Below are positions 24,851 to 35,126 of a stretch of 64,000 bases of DNA, in pieces. Positions within the stretch are counted from its first letter, which is position 1. Every line of letters starts with the position of its first letter. The notes under the pieces are model-generated. The model saw only the letters and a program-made list of their open reading frames with translations, searched no databases and was not told the origin of the DNA. This stretch comes from Luteococcus sanguinis (GTDB lineage Bacteria > Actinomycetota > Actinomycetes > Propionibacteriales > Propionibacteriaceae). Where the stretch lies: assembly GCF_039527675.1 (NCBI RefSeq), contig NZ_BAAAKI010000004.1, positions 124,001-188,000 on the forward strand, read 5' to 3'. A program made the translations under genes and the position numbers.

Positions 24851-26356
24851 TCAGTGGTTCTCGCGCAGGGCCTGTTCCAGGTCGCGGGGCAGCTCACGTC
24901 CGGTGCGGACGCGGGAGTGGCTGCGTGAATAGCCGAAATAGATGGCGAAGCCGATCGCCAGCCACACCAGGAAGCGCAACCAGGTCTCCACCGCGAGATT
25001 CAGCATCATGTAGCTGCAGATCAGGGCGGAGATGACGGGCAGCACGGGGGAGAAGGGCACCTTGAAGGGGCGCTTCACGTCGGGCAGCGTGCGCCGCATC
25101 ACCGGTACGCCGATGCTCACCATGACGAAGGCAGCCAAGGTCCCGATGTTGACCATCTCCTCCAGGTTCCCGATGGGGGTCAGACCGGCGATCAGGGCGA
25201 TGATGACGGTCATCCAGGCGGTGATGACCCAGGGAGTGCGGAAGCGCGGGTGTACCTTCGCCAGGCTGATCGGCAGCAGGTTGTCACGGCTCATCGCGAA
25301 GACGAGGCGGGTGCAGCCGGTCATCTGGGTGAGCACGACCGTGGTCAGGCCCACCACGGCGCCGATCGCGATGACGACCGCCATCCAGGTCTTGCCTTGC
25401 TGGGCGAAGGCGTCAGCCAGCGCTCCCGAGGGCTTCATCTTGTCGTAGCGCACCATGCCGGTCACGACGGTGGCGACGGCGCAGTACAGGACGGTGCAGA
25501 TCACCAGCGAGCCGATGATGCCGCGGGGCAGGTCCCGCTGCGGGTTCTTGGTCTCCTCCGCAGCGGTGGCCACGACGTCGAAACCCAGGAAGGCGAAGAA
25601 GACGAGCGCGGCACCGGCGAAGATGCCGCCCACGCCATATGCGGACGGCTCCAGGCCAAGCGCCCATTGGACCAGCGGCTGCTTCCAGCGGTTGGTGACT
25701 CCCTCAATGGGCTGCGACGGCGGGATGTAGGGCGAGTAGTTGGCGCGGTTGATGAAGGCCAGGCCGGCGAAGATGACGAACAGCACGATGGCGACCTTGA
25801 CGGCCACCAGCACGGTCTCGACGCGCATCGACTCCTTGATGCCGATGGTGACCAGCACTCCCAACACGAGCACCAGCACCATGGCGGGAACGTCAACCGT
25901 CCCGCCGTAGGAGATGGACGCCGGCAGCGAGATGTCGAAGTAGCCCAGCAGGATCCCGAGGTAGGCGCTCCAACCCTGGGACACCACGGCCGCGGCCAGG
26001 AAGAGCTCCAGGATCAGGTCCCAGCCCACGATCCAGGCGATGAACTCACCCATCGAGGCGTAGCTGAAGGTGTACGCGGAACCCGACACCGGCACGGCGG
26101 ACGCAAACTCGGCGTAGCAGAGCGCCGCGAAGCCGCAGCACAGTGCGGCCAGCGCGAACGACAGCACCACGGCCGGCCCGGAGACCTGGTTGGCCACGCG
26201 TCCCGTCATGGTGAAGATGCCGGCACCGACGATGATGCCCACGCCGAAGACCGTGAGGTCCACGGCGGTGAGGGACTTCTTGAGCTGGTACTCGGGCTCG
26301 TCGGTGTCGAGCATCGACTGCTCGATCGACTTCGTCCGGAACAGGTCGAGGGACAT
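24851..26356 (-). CDS. APC-superfamily amino acid permease (cationic amino acid transporter type)
   Basis: Membrane protein of 501 residues with about 12-14 helices. Motifs: FGVGIIVGAGIFTMTGRVAN in TM1 and the conserved FxGFDxVATAAEET stretch (FLGFDVVATAAEETKNPQRD). The length and C-terminal extra helices fit the YfnA/CAT subgroup. Probably a proton-coupled importer of basic or branched amino acids; substrate unknown. The ATG at MSLDLFRTK is used; a GTG ten codons earlier is possible. The stop lies in a tandem repeat. Confidence 0.88.
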   Translation of the reverse strand: MSLDLFRTKSIEQSMLDTDEPEYQLKKSLTAVDLTVFGVGIIVGAGIFTMTGRVANQVSGPAVVLSFALAALCCGFAALCYAEFASAVPVSGSAYTFSYASMGEFIAWIVGWDLILELFLAAAVVSQGWSAYLGILLGYFDISLPASISYGGTVDVPAMVLVLVLGVLVTIGIKESMRVETVLVAVKVAIVLFVIFAGLAFINRANYSPYIPPSQPIEGVTNRWKQPLVQWALGLEPSAYGVGGIFAGAALVFFAFLGFDVVATAAEETKNPQRDLPRGIIGSLVICTVLYCAVATVVTGMVRYDKMKPSGALADAFAQQGKTWMAVVIAIGAVVGLTTVVLTQMTGCTRLVFAMSRDNLLPISLAKVHPRFRTPWVITAWMTVIIALIAGLTPIGNLEEMVNIGTLAAFVMVSIGVPVMRRTLPDVKRPFKVPFSPVLPVISALICSYMMLNLAVETWLRFLVWLAIGFAIYFGYSRSHSRVRTGRELPRDLEQALRENH

Positions 26357-26447
26357 GGGGGGCCAATCTGTCTGGGGGGCAGTCACATCGTTGCGAGCAC
26401 ACCTTCGGGTGGTCTGGATGTCCGAGGGATGGACGGGGTTTCGTGGC

Positions 26448-26453
26448 TAGGCT
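26448..26453 (+). promoter_or_regulatory. -10 of the DUF3151 gene
   Basis: TAGGCT, six bases before the ATG at 26460. Confidence 0.5.
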
Positions 26454-26459
26454 GCAGGC

Positions 26460-26894
26460 ATGGAGCTTCCCGAGACCCATCCCAACCTGATGGCCAGTGC
26501 ACCGCAGACCCTGCTGCCCTGGGACGGTGCGATCGACGCGCTCGACCAGGGGGCAGCCGCCGTTGACGTGGCGCGGGTCAATCCGGCGTCCCCGCTGGCC
26601 TGGGCGATGCTCGCCGAGGAGGCGCTGGAGGCCGGGAACCGCGATGTCGAGGCCTATGCCTACGCCCGCACCGGCTATCACCGTTCGCTCGACCTGCTGC
26701 GCCGCAATGGCTGGAAGGGGGCCGGGCCGGTGCCATGGGAGCACGAGCCGAATCAGGGCTTCCTGCGCGCCTTGTGGGCGCTTGCCGTCGCCTCCGGCCG
26801 GATCGGTGACAGCGAGGAGCGCGACCGCTGTGCCCAGTTCTTGCGTGACTCGTCCGAGACGGCCTGGCAGGAGCTGGCGGAGCCCCTGCGGTAG
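26460..26894 (+). CDS. DUF3151 family protein
   Basis: Actinobacterial protein of 144 residues matching DUF3151: LPWDGAIDALDQGA, AYAYARTGYHRSLDLLRRNG and PVPWEHEPNQGFLRALWAL are family hallmarks. Helical, tetratricopeptide-like, cytoplasmic; function unknown. Members often sit beside purA, as here. A promoter for purA overlaps its stop codon. Confidence 0.88.
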   Translation: MELPETHPNLMASAPQTLLPWDGAIDALDQGAAAVDVARVNPASPLAWAMLAEEALEAGNRDVEAYAYARTGYHRSLDLLRRNGWKGAGPVPWEHEPNQGFLRALWALAVASGRIGDSEERDRCAQFLRDSSETAWQELAEPLR

Positions 26895-26897
26895 AGT
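26892..26897 (+). promoter_or_regulatory. -10 of purA
   Basis: TAGAGT overlapping the DUF3151 stop; would give a purA leader of about 93 nt containing a CTCGC/GCGAG hairpin near 26923-26944. Confidence 0.35.
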
Positions 26898-26996
26898 TGT
26901 CAGGTAATGGCCTGCTCGCGGACGCTCGTCTGCGAGGGGCTTCAACTGTGTCCGGGCTCCGCGGCGAGCTGGACTGGAATCACTTGGAGGGCTGAA

Positions 26997-28280
26997 ATGC
27001 CTGGCATCGTGGTGATCGGCACCCAATGGGGCGACGAGGGCAAGGGCAAGGCAGTCGACCAGCTCGGTGAGCGCGTCGACTTCTGTGCCCGCTACTCGGG
27101 CGGGAACAACGCCGGTCACACGGTCGTCGTCAATGGCGAGAAGACGGTGTTGCACCTGCTGCCGTCCGGCATCCTCAACGACAACACCACCTGCATCCTC
27201 GGCAACGGCGTCGTCCTCGACATGGACGTGCTGTACCAAGAGCTGGACGCGTTGGCCGAGCAGGGCAAGCAGGTTGCGCACCCGCTGATCAGCGCCAATG
27301 CCCACATCCTGGCGCCCTACCACCAGACGATCGACAAGGTGACCGAGCGGTTCGCGGGCAAGCGCAGGATCGGCACCACCGGCCGCGGCATCGGCCCCGC
27401 CTACTCCGACAAGGTCAACCGGGTCGGCATCCGCGTCCAGGACCTCTTCGACGACGAGATCCTGCGCGACAAGATCTCGGCCGCGATCGCCCAGAAGAAC
27501 ACCTTGCTGGTGAAGATCTTCAACCGTCGCGAGGTGGATCCGGAGCAGGTGTTCCAGGCGCTCGTCGCGCACCGCGACCGGATTCGTCCCCACGTCGTCG
27601 ACTCGGCCCGCGTGCTGAACGACGCCCTCGATGACGAGAAGGTCGTGCTGTTCGAGGGTGCCCAGGCCCACCACCTGGACGTCGACCACGGCACCTACCC
27701 CTATGTCACCTCATCCAATCCGACCGCGGGCGGCGCGTGCACCGGCACCGGCGTCGGCCCCACGCGCATCGACCGCATCGTCGGCATCGCGAAGGCCTAC
27801 ACCACCCGCGTCGGCGAGGGCCCCTTCCCGACCGAGTTGTTCGACGCGGACGGTGAGCGGCTGCGCACCGAGGGCGCCGAGTTCGGCGCCACCACCGGTC
27901 GTCCCCGCCGCTGCGGCTGGTTCGACGCGCTGGTGGTCGAACAGGCGGCCACCTACAACGGATGCACAGACATCTTCTTGACCAAGCTCGACATCCTGTC
28001 CGGCTGGGACAAGATCCCGGTCTGCGTCGCCTACGAGGTGGACGGCCAGCGGCTGGGCACCATGCCCGTCGACCAGGGCCTGTTCGCCCGTGCGACGCCC
28101 GTCTTCGAGTACCTCGAGGGTTGGCACGAGGACATCTCGGGTGCGCGGAGCTTTGACGACCTGCCGCCCAACTGCCAGGCCTACGTCCACCGCCTCGAGG
28201 AACTCATCGGGTGCCGGATCAGCGGCATCGGTGTCGGGCCGGGGCGTGAGCAGACGGTCACCATCAACGACCTGCTGTGA
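26997..28280 (+). CDS. purA: Adenylosuccinate synthetase
   Basis: Enzyme of 427 residues joining IMP and aspartate with GTP, the first step to AMP. P-loop GTQWGDEGKGK at 8-18, IMP-binding NNAGHTVVV, RRIGTTGRGIGPAYSDKV and VGVGPGREQT-type C-terminus (GIGVGPGREQT). One unusual spot: EGAQAHHLDVDHGTYPYVTS has His-His where relatives mostly show a Thr/Leu pair. ATG start with TGGAGGG seven bases upstream. Its stop overlaps the GTG of thrE (GTGA), so the exporter is coupled to it. Confidence 0.95.
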   Translation: MPGIVVIGTQWGDEGKGKAVDQLGERVDFCARYSGGNNAGHTVVVNGEKTVLHLLPSGILNDNTTCILGNGVVLDMDVLYQELDALAEQGKQVAHPLISANAHILAPYHQTIDKVTERFAGKRRIGTTGRGIGPAYSDKVNRVGIRVQDLFDDEILRDKISAAIAQKNTLLVKIFNRREVDPEQVFQALVAHRDRIRPHVVDSARVLNDALDDEKVVLFEGAQAHHLDVDHGTYPYVTSSNPTAGGACTGTGVGPTRIDRIVGIAKAYTTRVGEGPFPTELFDADGERLRTEGAEFGATTGRPRRCGWFDALVVEQAATYNGCTDIFLTKLDILSGWDKIPVCVAYEVDGQRLGTMPVDQGLFARATPVFEYLEGWHEDISGARSFDDLPPNCQAYVHRLEELIGCRISGIGVGPGREQTVTINDLL

Positions 28281-29587
28281 GCCAGCAAGCGCCGGAGCCG
28301 GCTGGGGAGTCGCTGGACCCATCCGATCTCGACCACCCTGACCGGGACCTGATCGGGCGCACCGAGCTCGTGATGCGCGCGGGAACCCTGATGCTCACCT
28401 CGGGCACGAGCAGCCTGCGCGTGGCCGAGTTGATGCGCCGCGTCGCAAAGGCCCTGGAACTCGACACCATCTCGACGCGCATCTCCTTCACCGACATCGG
28501 CCTGACCGTTAGCAGGGGCGGCATCTACCGCACACAGGTCTCCGACGTCCCCACTCCGGGCGTCAACGCGCAGCGGATCGCGTCACTGCAGGAACTCTCG
28601 CGTGACCTGCCCGTCCCATCGACGCCGCAGGAGGTCGCGCGCCGCCTCGGCGCCGTCGAGCGCTCGCTGCCGCAACGCCCGGACTGGTTGATGGCGGTGT
28701 TGGTCGCCCTGGCGTGCGCCTCGGTGGCGGTGCTGGCCAATGGCGGCTGGCGGGAGGTGGCCGCGGTGTTGCCCGCCTCGGCCGTGGGTTACCTCACCCA
28801 GCGCTGGCTGCTGCGCCGCAAGTTCAACCTGCTGGCCGTCGTGATGAGCGCGACCTCGGTCTCCTGCGGTGGTTTCGTGCTGGTGAGCCACCTGCTGGAC
28901 CTGGTGATGGGTGGCCAGAGCCCGCGGATGGCGGCGGGTTTCATCTGCGCGGCCATCTTCCTGATCCCCGGCTTCCCGCTGGTGACCGGTGGGCTCGACC
29001 TGGGACGCATCGACCTGCATGCAGGCATCCCGCGGGTCGCCTACGCCGCGATGGTGCTGTTGGCGATGGCCATCGGTGTCTGGTTGCTGACCCGTACGGC
29101 CGGGGTCCAACCGGACGTCGTTGCGCCGGTGAGCGGGCATCTTGCGGTGGTGTGGCTGGCACGTCTGGGGGCCAGTTTCTTCGCCGTCTTCGGCTGGGCC
29201 ATGATGTTCAACTCGCCCGTTCGGGTGGCGATGGCATCGGGGGCGATTGCCATGGTCGCCAATGCCCCGCGCCTGGTCGCCCTGGACCACGGTGTCGCCA
29301 ACCACGTGGCCACCTTCTTCTCCTGCTTCGCGATCGGGTTGCTGTGTGCCGTGGTGGGGCGCTGGTTCCGAATGGAACGCATCATCATGACCGTCCCCAC
29401 AGTGCTGGTCTCGATCCCCGGCTCATCCGCGCTCAGGACGCTGGTCTACTTCGACCGGCAGGACGTGCTGCCCGCCGTCGAGAACGGGGTGGCGACGGTG
29501 CTGGTGGTGGTCGCGATGGTGGCGGGCCTGCTGGGCGCCTTGATGCTCACCGAGTCCGAGTGGGCCTTCAGCGGCCCGCGCCGCTGA
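28277..29587 (+). CDS. thrE: Threonine/serine exporter (ThrE family)
   Basis: Protein of 436 residues with a cytoplasmic N-terminal domain (about 20-130; LMLTSGTSSLRVAELMRRVA, SFTDIGLTVSRGG), then ten membrane helices in two ThrE repeats. The full fused architecture of actinobacterial ThrE is present. Exports threonine and serine using the proton gradient. GTG start overlaps the purA stop by four bases. Followed by a very strong bidirectional terminator. Confidence 0.88.
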   Translation: MSQQAPEPAGESLDPSDLDHPDRDLIGRTELVMRAGTLMLTSGTSSLRVAELMRRVAKALELDTISTRISFTDIGLTVSRGGIYRTQVSDVPTPGVNAQRIASLQELSRDLPVPSTPQEVARRLGAVERSLPQRPDWLMAVLVALACASVAVLANGGWREVAAVLPASAVGYLTQRWLLRRKFNLLAVVMSATSVSCGGFVLVSHLLDLVMGGQSPRMAAGFICAAIFLIPGFPLVTGGLDLGRIDLHAGIPRVAYAAMVLLAMAIGVWLLTRTAGVQPDVVAPVSGHLAVVWLARLGASFFAVFGWAMMFNSPVRVAMASGAIAMVANAPRLVALDHGVANHVATFFSCFAIGLLCAVVGRWFRMERIIMTVPTVLVSIPGSSALRTLVYFDRQDVLPAVENGVATVLVVVAMVAGLLGALMLTESEWAFSGPRR

Positions 29588-29632
29588 GCAGCCGCGGCCC
29601 GATCCCAACGCGACGGCGTGCCCGTCGGGACA

Positions 29633-29673
29633 ACGCAACAGCGCGCCGGACCATGTCCGGCGCGCTGTTGCGT
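29633..29673. terminator. Bidirectional terminator between thrE and the Thr-rich protein
   Basis: Perfect 18-bp inverted repeat (ACGCAACAGCGCGCCGGA and its complement) with the 5-nt loop CCATG; serves the convergent genes on both sides. Confidence 0.88.
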
Positions 29674-29686
29674 CTGCTGCGTGGTG

Positions 29687-30475
29687 TCATCCCTGCTTCT
29701 TGGGCTTCTTGCAGCCGTCCCGGTTGTCATGGCAGGTCTCGGACGGATCGCTGGTCGCGGTCCCCGCCGGAGCGGTGGTCGCCGGATCCTTCGTGGTGGA
29801 GGAAGCAGGCGTCGTCCTGCCCGTGTCCACAGGCGGATCGGTCTCGGCCGGGGCCGTCGTGACCGGAGCGGTGGTGGTCGGCTCCTGGGTGACCGGAGCG
29901 GTGGTGGGCGGCTCCTGGGGGACCGGAGCGGTGGTGGTCGGAGCCTGTGTCACGGGCGCGGTGATGGTCGATGTGGCGGGCACGCGGGTGCCGTCGGCCC
30001 GGTCGGTCTTCGTCGCGGATGGGGCATTGGTCGCCGGTGCCTTGGTCTTTGCGCTGGCGGCACCAGTCGAGGGCTGGGTGGCACCAGGCCGGGAGCTGTC
30101 AGCGGGGCTGGGGGTGACCACCTCGATCCGTCCGGTCGAGGGGTTCACCGTGGCGTAGGGCGAGCTTGAGGCAGGCATCGTGGTGGTCTGGACCGACGGC
30201 TGCGCGCCGTTTGACGGGCCGGTGGCGGCCGTGCTGCCCGCGGGAACCGAGGTGGTGGCGCGGGGGGTGACCGTCGGGTTCGGTGCGCCATTGGGGGTGG
30301 GGCTCCCGATGGGGTCGGTGGAGCGCGGCTGCGCCAAGTGTCCGGCCAGACCGCCCAGGAGTTCCGCGGATGAGGTCTTTGGCTCGGCACCGTCCACGGG
30401 CGCGACCACGTTGACGACCATGCTGGCCGTGACCGCGATGAGGAAGAGGGCGGCTCCATTGCGCGCGAAGTTCAC
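29687..30475 (-). CDS. Secreted Thr/Pro/Ala-rich low-complexity protein
   Basis: About 262 residues. N-terminal signal peptide (NFARNGAALFLIAVTASMV, cleavage near VDGA), then a long disordered region rich in Thr, Pro, Ala and Ser. Residues about 175-220 contain a tenfold-residue repeat (APVTQAPTTT, APVPQEPPTT, APVTQEPTTT, APVTTAPAET). The C-terminus ETCHDNRDGCKKPKKQG is basic with two Cys. No family recognised; mucin-like surface protein or wall stalk is plausible. GTG at 30475 has GAGG six bases upstream; an ATG at 30487 is the alternative. Confidence 0.6.
   Translation of the reverse strand: MNFARNGAALFLIAVTASMVVNVVAPVDGAEPKTSSAELLGGLAGHLAQPRSTDPIGSPTPNGAPNPTVTPRATTSVPAGSTAATGPSNGAQPSVQTTTMPASSSPYATVNPSTGRIEVVTPSPADSSRPGATQPSTGAASAKTKAPATNAPSATKTDRADGTRVPATSTITAPVTQAPTTTAPVPQEPPTTAPVTQEPTTTAPVTTAPAETDPPVDTGRTTPASSTTKDPATTAPAGTATSDPSETCHDNRDGCKKPKKQG
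29861..29980. repeat. 30-bp in-frame tandem repeat in the Thr-rich gene
   Basis: Period of 30 bp from 29861, 29891, 29921 and a degenerate unit at 29951; each unit encodes ten residues. Confidence 0.85.
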
Positions 30476-30576
30476 AGGACACCTCATTCTCGTGGGGATG
30501 TCGAGAGGGGGGTGTTCCTCCCAACTTCAGGATTCTAGCCGGGTGCAGGGCCCAACCGGGCCCTCCGCCTGGGGCA

Positions 30577-30611
30577 AGAAGGGGGTTCAGCCACTGGCCG
30601 AACCCCCTTCT
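30577..30611 (-). terminator. Terminator after icd
   Basis: 12-bp perfect stem (AGAAGGGGGTTC / GAACCCCCTTCT) with an 11-nt loop, 24 bp beyond the icd stop; minus-strand downstream sequence is TTGCCCC. Confidence 0.8.
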
Positions 30612-30634
30612 GCGTGGAAACGCGAGGCCACGGA

Positions 30635-32815
<2,181 letters not shown>

Positions 32816-33006
32816 GGGGCGGCAATCTCCCTCGATCTCGTCGGTGGACAGACCCGGCCGGGGCCGAGGGCCTGCGCAGTTGGCCGCTGGCACTCGTTGC
32901 CAGCCTGCACGCCGAGCTTATCGGGCTGCTCCGGCAGGCGCGAGGTCGCCGCCGGGGGTGGACGTGCCGGCTTTGTGATTCGTGCGTACTGATCCGGGAG
33001 TACGGG

Positions 33007-33384
33007 TCAGCTGCCCGCGGGGACGAGTTCGAGGACGCCCGTGACCTGTTCGTCCTCGGTCTCGATCGACAGATTGACGCTCGATCCTGCCGGGGCCTGG
33101 ACCGGGTCTCCGGAGATCTCCCCGGGGCAGTTCAGGTCGCCGGCGAAGGAGTCGGTCTCCGAGATGTCGCCGGTGAAGGTCAGCGTCCCCTTGCCCGTGC
33201 AGCGGACGGTCCAGGTGTGCGCCTCGATGGCCTTGGGGAGCGTCAGCGTCGCCGTCCTGGTTCCTCCGGTGGTGACCTGGGCCACGGCATTGCCGGCCGG
33301 AGTGGGCGCGGGGATGCTGGAACCTGCGCACGAGGCGAGCAACAGGGCGGCCGGCAGAAGCAGGGCGGCGTGACGACGGGTCAT
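33007..33384 (-). CDS. Small lipoprotein, unknown function
   Basis: 125 residues: signal peptide with lipobox LLASC giving lipidated Cys19, then a beta-rich domain (about 45-120) with a Cys pair (about Cys62 and Cys87) that could form a disulfide. No family recognised. The ATG nearest the signal peptide is chosen. Followed by a short 6-bp hairpin (32985-33004). Confidence 0.6.
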   Translation of the reverse strand: MTRRHAALLLPAALLLASCAGSSIPAPTPAGNAVAQVTTGGTRTATLTLPKAIEAHTWTVRCTGKGTLTFTGDISETDSFAGDLNCPGEISGDPVQAPAGSSVNLSIETEDEQVTGVLELVPAGS

Positions 33385-33409
33385 GTGTGAACTGTTGCAC
33401 CGGTGGGTG

Positions 33410-33540
33410 TCATGTCGGCGCATTGGTGAACCTGATGACAGCGCGTCCTGGCAGGGATTCCCCGAGCTGGCTGAAGCCGAGGGACTCGTGGAGGCGGCTG
33501 TCTGGTGACACTTGCCCAGGGGTGGACGCGAGATCAGTCC
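33410..33540 (-). pseudogene. GNAT acetyltransferase C-terminal remnant
   Basis: Minus-strand frame ending at TGA 33410-33412 reads RLHESLGFSQLGESLPGR then AVIRFTNAPT, the usual end of a GNAT domain (xRLHExLGF). No acetyl-CoA loop or start is found upstream, so this looks like the tail of a decayed or deleted gene. Confidence 0.45.
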
Positions 33541-33766
33541 CCGTGGAGCCCGATCAGTCCCTGTCGATCAGGACTGATCCGGCCTTCGCGGGACTGGTGT
33601 GTGGGCCAAGGGCTTGGTGCGAAATGCAGGAGAGACCCTCGACAGGCTCGGAGAACGTGCGGGTGGGCCTGGGGCCGTGAGCGTGGGGCCCGGGGAGCGT
33701 GAGCCTGGGGCTCGGGGAACGTGGCCAGGGGCCGGGCGCAGGGGCTCCGCCCGATAGGGTTCGGGC
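33541..33766. other. Non-coding, repeat-rich stretch before purD
   Basis: Part of a 382-bp gap without an intact gene. Holds a 9-bp hairpin GATCAGTCC/GGACTGATC (33552-33579), a CCTCGACAGGCTCGG motif (33636-33650), and a degenerate 22-bp G-rich tandem repeat (33677-33742). Ends in the purD -10. Confidence 0.6.
33755..33760 (+). promoter_or_regulatory. -10 of purD
   Basis: TAGGGT, six bases before the GTG at 33767; leaderless. Confidence 0.5.
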
Positions 33767-35125
33767 GTGACCACACCCCTCACCGTCCTCGTGATCGGCG
33801 CCGGCGGACGTGAGCATGCGCTCGCGTTGGCCATCTCCCGCGACCCGGCCGTGGTGGCCGTCCACGTCGCCCCCGGGAACCCCGGGACCGCTTCCTTCGC
33901 GACCAACCATCCCGTCGACGCCCTCGACGGAGCAGCCGTCGCCGCGCTGGCCACTGAGCTGGGCGCGAACCTCGTCGTGGTCGGGCCCGAGGCCCCGCTC
34001 GTTGCGGGCGTTGCCGACGCGGTCCGCGAGGCCGGGATCGCCTGCTTCGGACCCTCGGGTGCAGCCGCTCAGATCGAGGGCTCCAAGGCCTTCGCCAAGG
34101 ACGTGATGAACGCGGCCGGGGTGCCCACCGCGCAGGCCCGCGTCTGCTCCACCCTCGACGAGGTGACCGCCGCCCTCGACGAGTTCGGCCCTGCCTACGT
34201 CGTGAAGGACGACGGTCTGGCAGCCGGCAAGGGCGTCGTGGTCACCGACGACCGCGCCGAGGCCATCGCCCACGCCGAAAGCTGCCTGGCCACCGACGGC
34301 CACCGCGTCGTCATCGAGGAGTTCCTCGACGGCCCCGAGGTGAGCCTGTTCGCCATCACCGACGGCACCACCGCTCGCTGCTTCGAGCCAGCCCAGGACT
34401 TCAAGCGCGTCGGCGACGACGACGCCGGACCCAACACCGGCGGCATGGGCGCCTACACCCCGCTCCCGTGGGCCCCCGCCGACATCGTCGACCAGGTCGA
34501 ACGGACGGTGATCATGCCCAGCCTGCGCGAGCTGGAACGCCGCGGCACCCCCTTCTCCGGCCTGCTCTACGCCGGCCTCGCGCTCACCTCCCGCGGCATC
34601 CGCGTGATCGAGTTCAACGCCCGCTTCGGCGATCCCGAGACCCAGGCCCTGCTGGCCCGCCTGTCCAGCCCGCTCGGTCAGGTGCTCCATGCCGCCGCGA
34701 CCGGCACTCTCGACCAGACCGGCCCGCTGGAATGGGGTGACGGCGCCGCGGTCGTCGTCGTGATGGCCGCCAACGGCTACCCCGGCACTCCCGACAAGGG
34801 CGGACGCATCGTGCTGGCCCCCGACACCGACACGGCGCACACGATTCATGCTGGTACCGCCTTCGGCGGGGGCCACGCTGGTACCGCCTTCGGCGGGGGC
34901 CACGCTGGTACCGCCACAGGAGCCGACGACGAGCTTGTCGCCGCCGGTGGACGCGTGCTGGGCGTCGTCGGCACCGGGGCCGACCTTGCCGAGGCCCGCG
35001 AGCGTGCTTACGCGCAGGTCGGCGCCACCGACTTCGCGTCCGGCTTCAACCGCAGCGACATCGCACTCAAGGCGGCCGAGGGCCGCATCGACCTGCCGTC
35101 CTTCTATGCCACCCAGGAGTCCTGA
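33767..35125 (+). CDS. purD: Phosphoribosylamine-glycine ligase
   Basis: GAR synthetase of 452 residues in de novo purine synthesis. N-domain VLVIGAGGREHALA; ATP-grasp region with YVVKDDGLAAGKGVVV, GPNTGGMGAYTP and IEFNARFGDPETQ. It is longer than usual by an in-frame insertion at 362-379, two copies of AGTAFGGGH, placed where normal PurD has a single HAGT loop before AAGGRVLGVV. The insertion lies in a surface C-terminal domain loop and may be tolerated. One base separates its stop from the purB start. Confidence 0.95.
   Translation: MTTPLTVLVIGAGGREHALALAISRDPAVVAVHVAPGNPGTASFATNHPVDALDGAAVAALATELGANLVVVGPEAPLVAGVADAVREAGIACFGPSGAAAQIEGSKAFAKDVMNAAGVPTAQARVCSTLDEVTAALDEFGPAYVVKDDGLAAGKGVVVTDDRAEAIAHAESCLATDGHRVVIEEFLDGPEVSLFAITDGTTARCFEPAQDFKRVGDDDAGPNTGGMGAYTPLPWAPADIVDQVERTVIMPSLRELERRGTPFSGLLYAGLALTSRGIRVIEFNARFGDPETQALLARLSSPLGQVLHAAATGTLDQTGPLEWGDGAAVVVVMAANGYPGTPDKGGRIVLAPDTDTAHTIHAGTAFGGGHAGTAFGGGHAGTATGADDELVAAGGRVLGVVGTGADLAEARERAYAQVGATDFASGFNRSDIALKAAEGRIDLPSFYATQES
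34850..34914. repeat. 27-bp in-frame tandem repeat in purD
   Basis: Two identical 27-bp units (34850-34876, 34877-34903) plus the first 11 bp of a third; adds 18 residues to PurD. Confidence 0.93.
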
Positions 35126-35126
35126 C

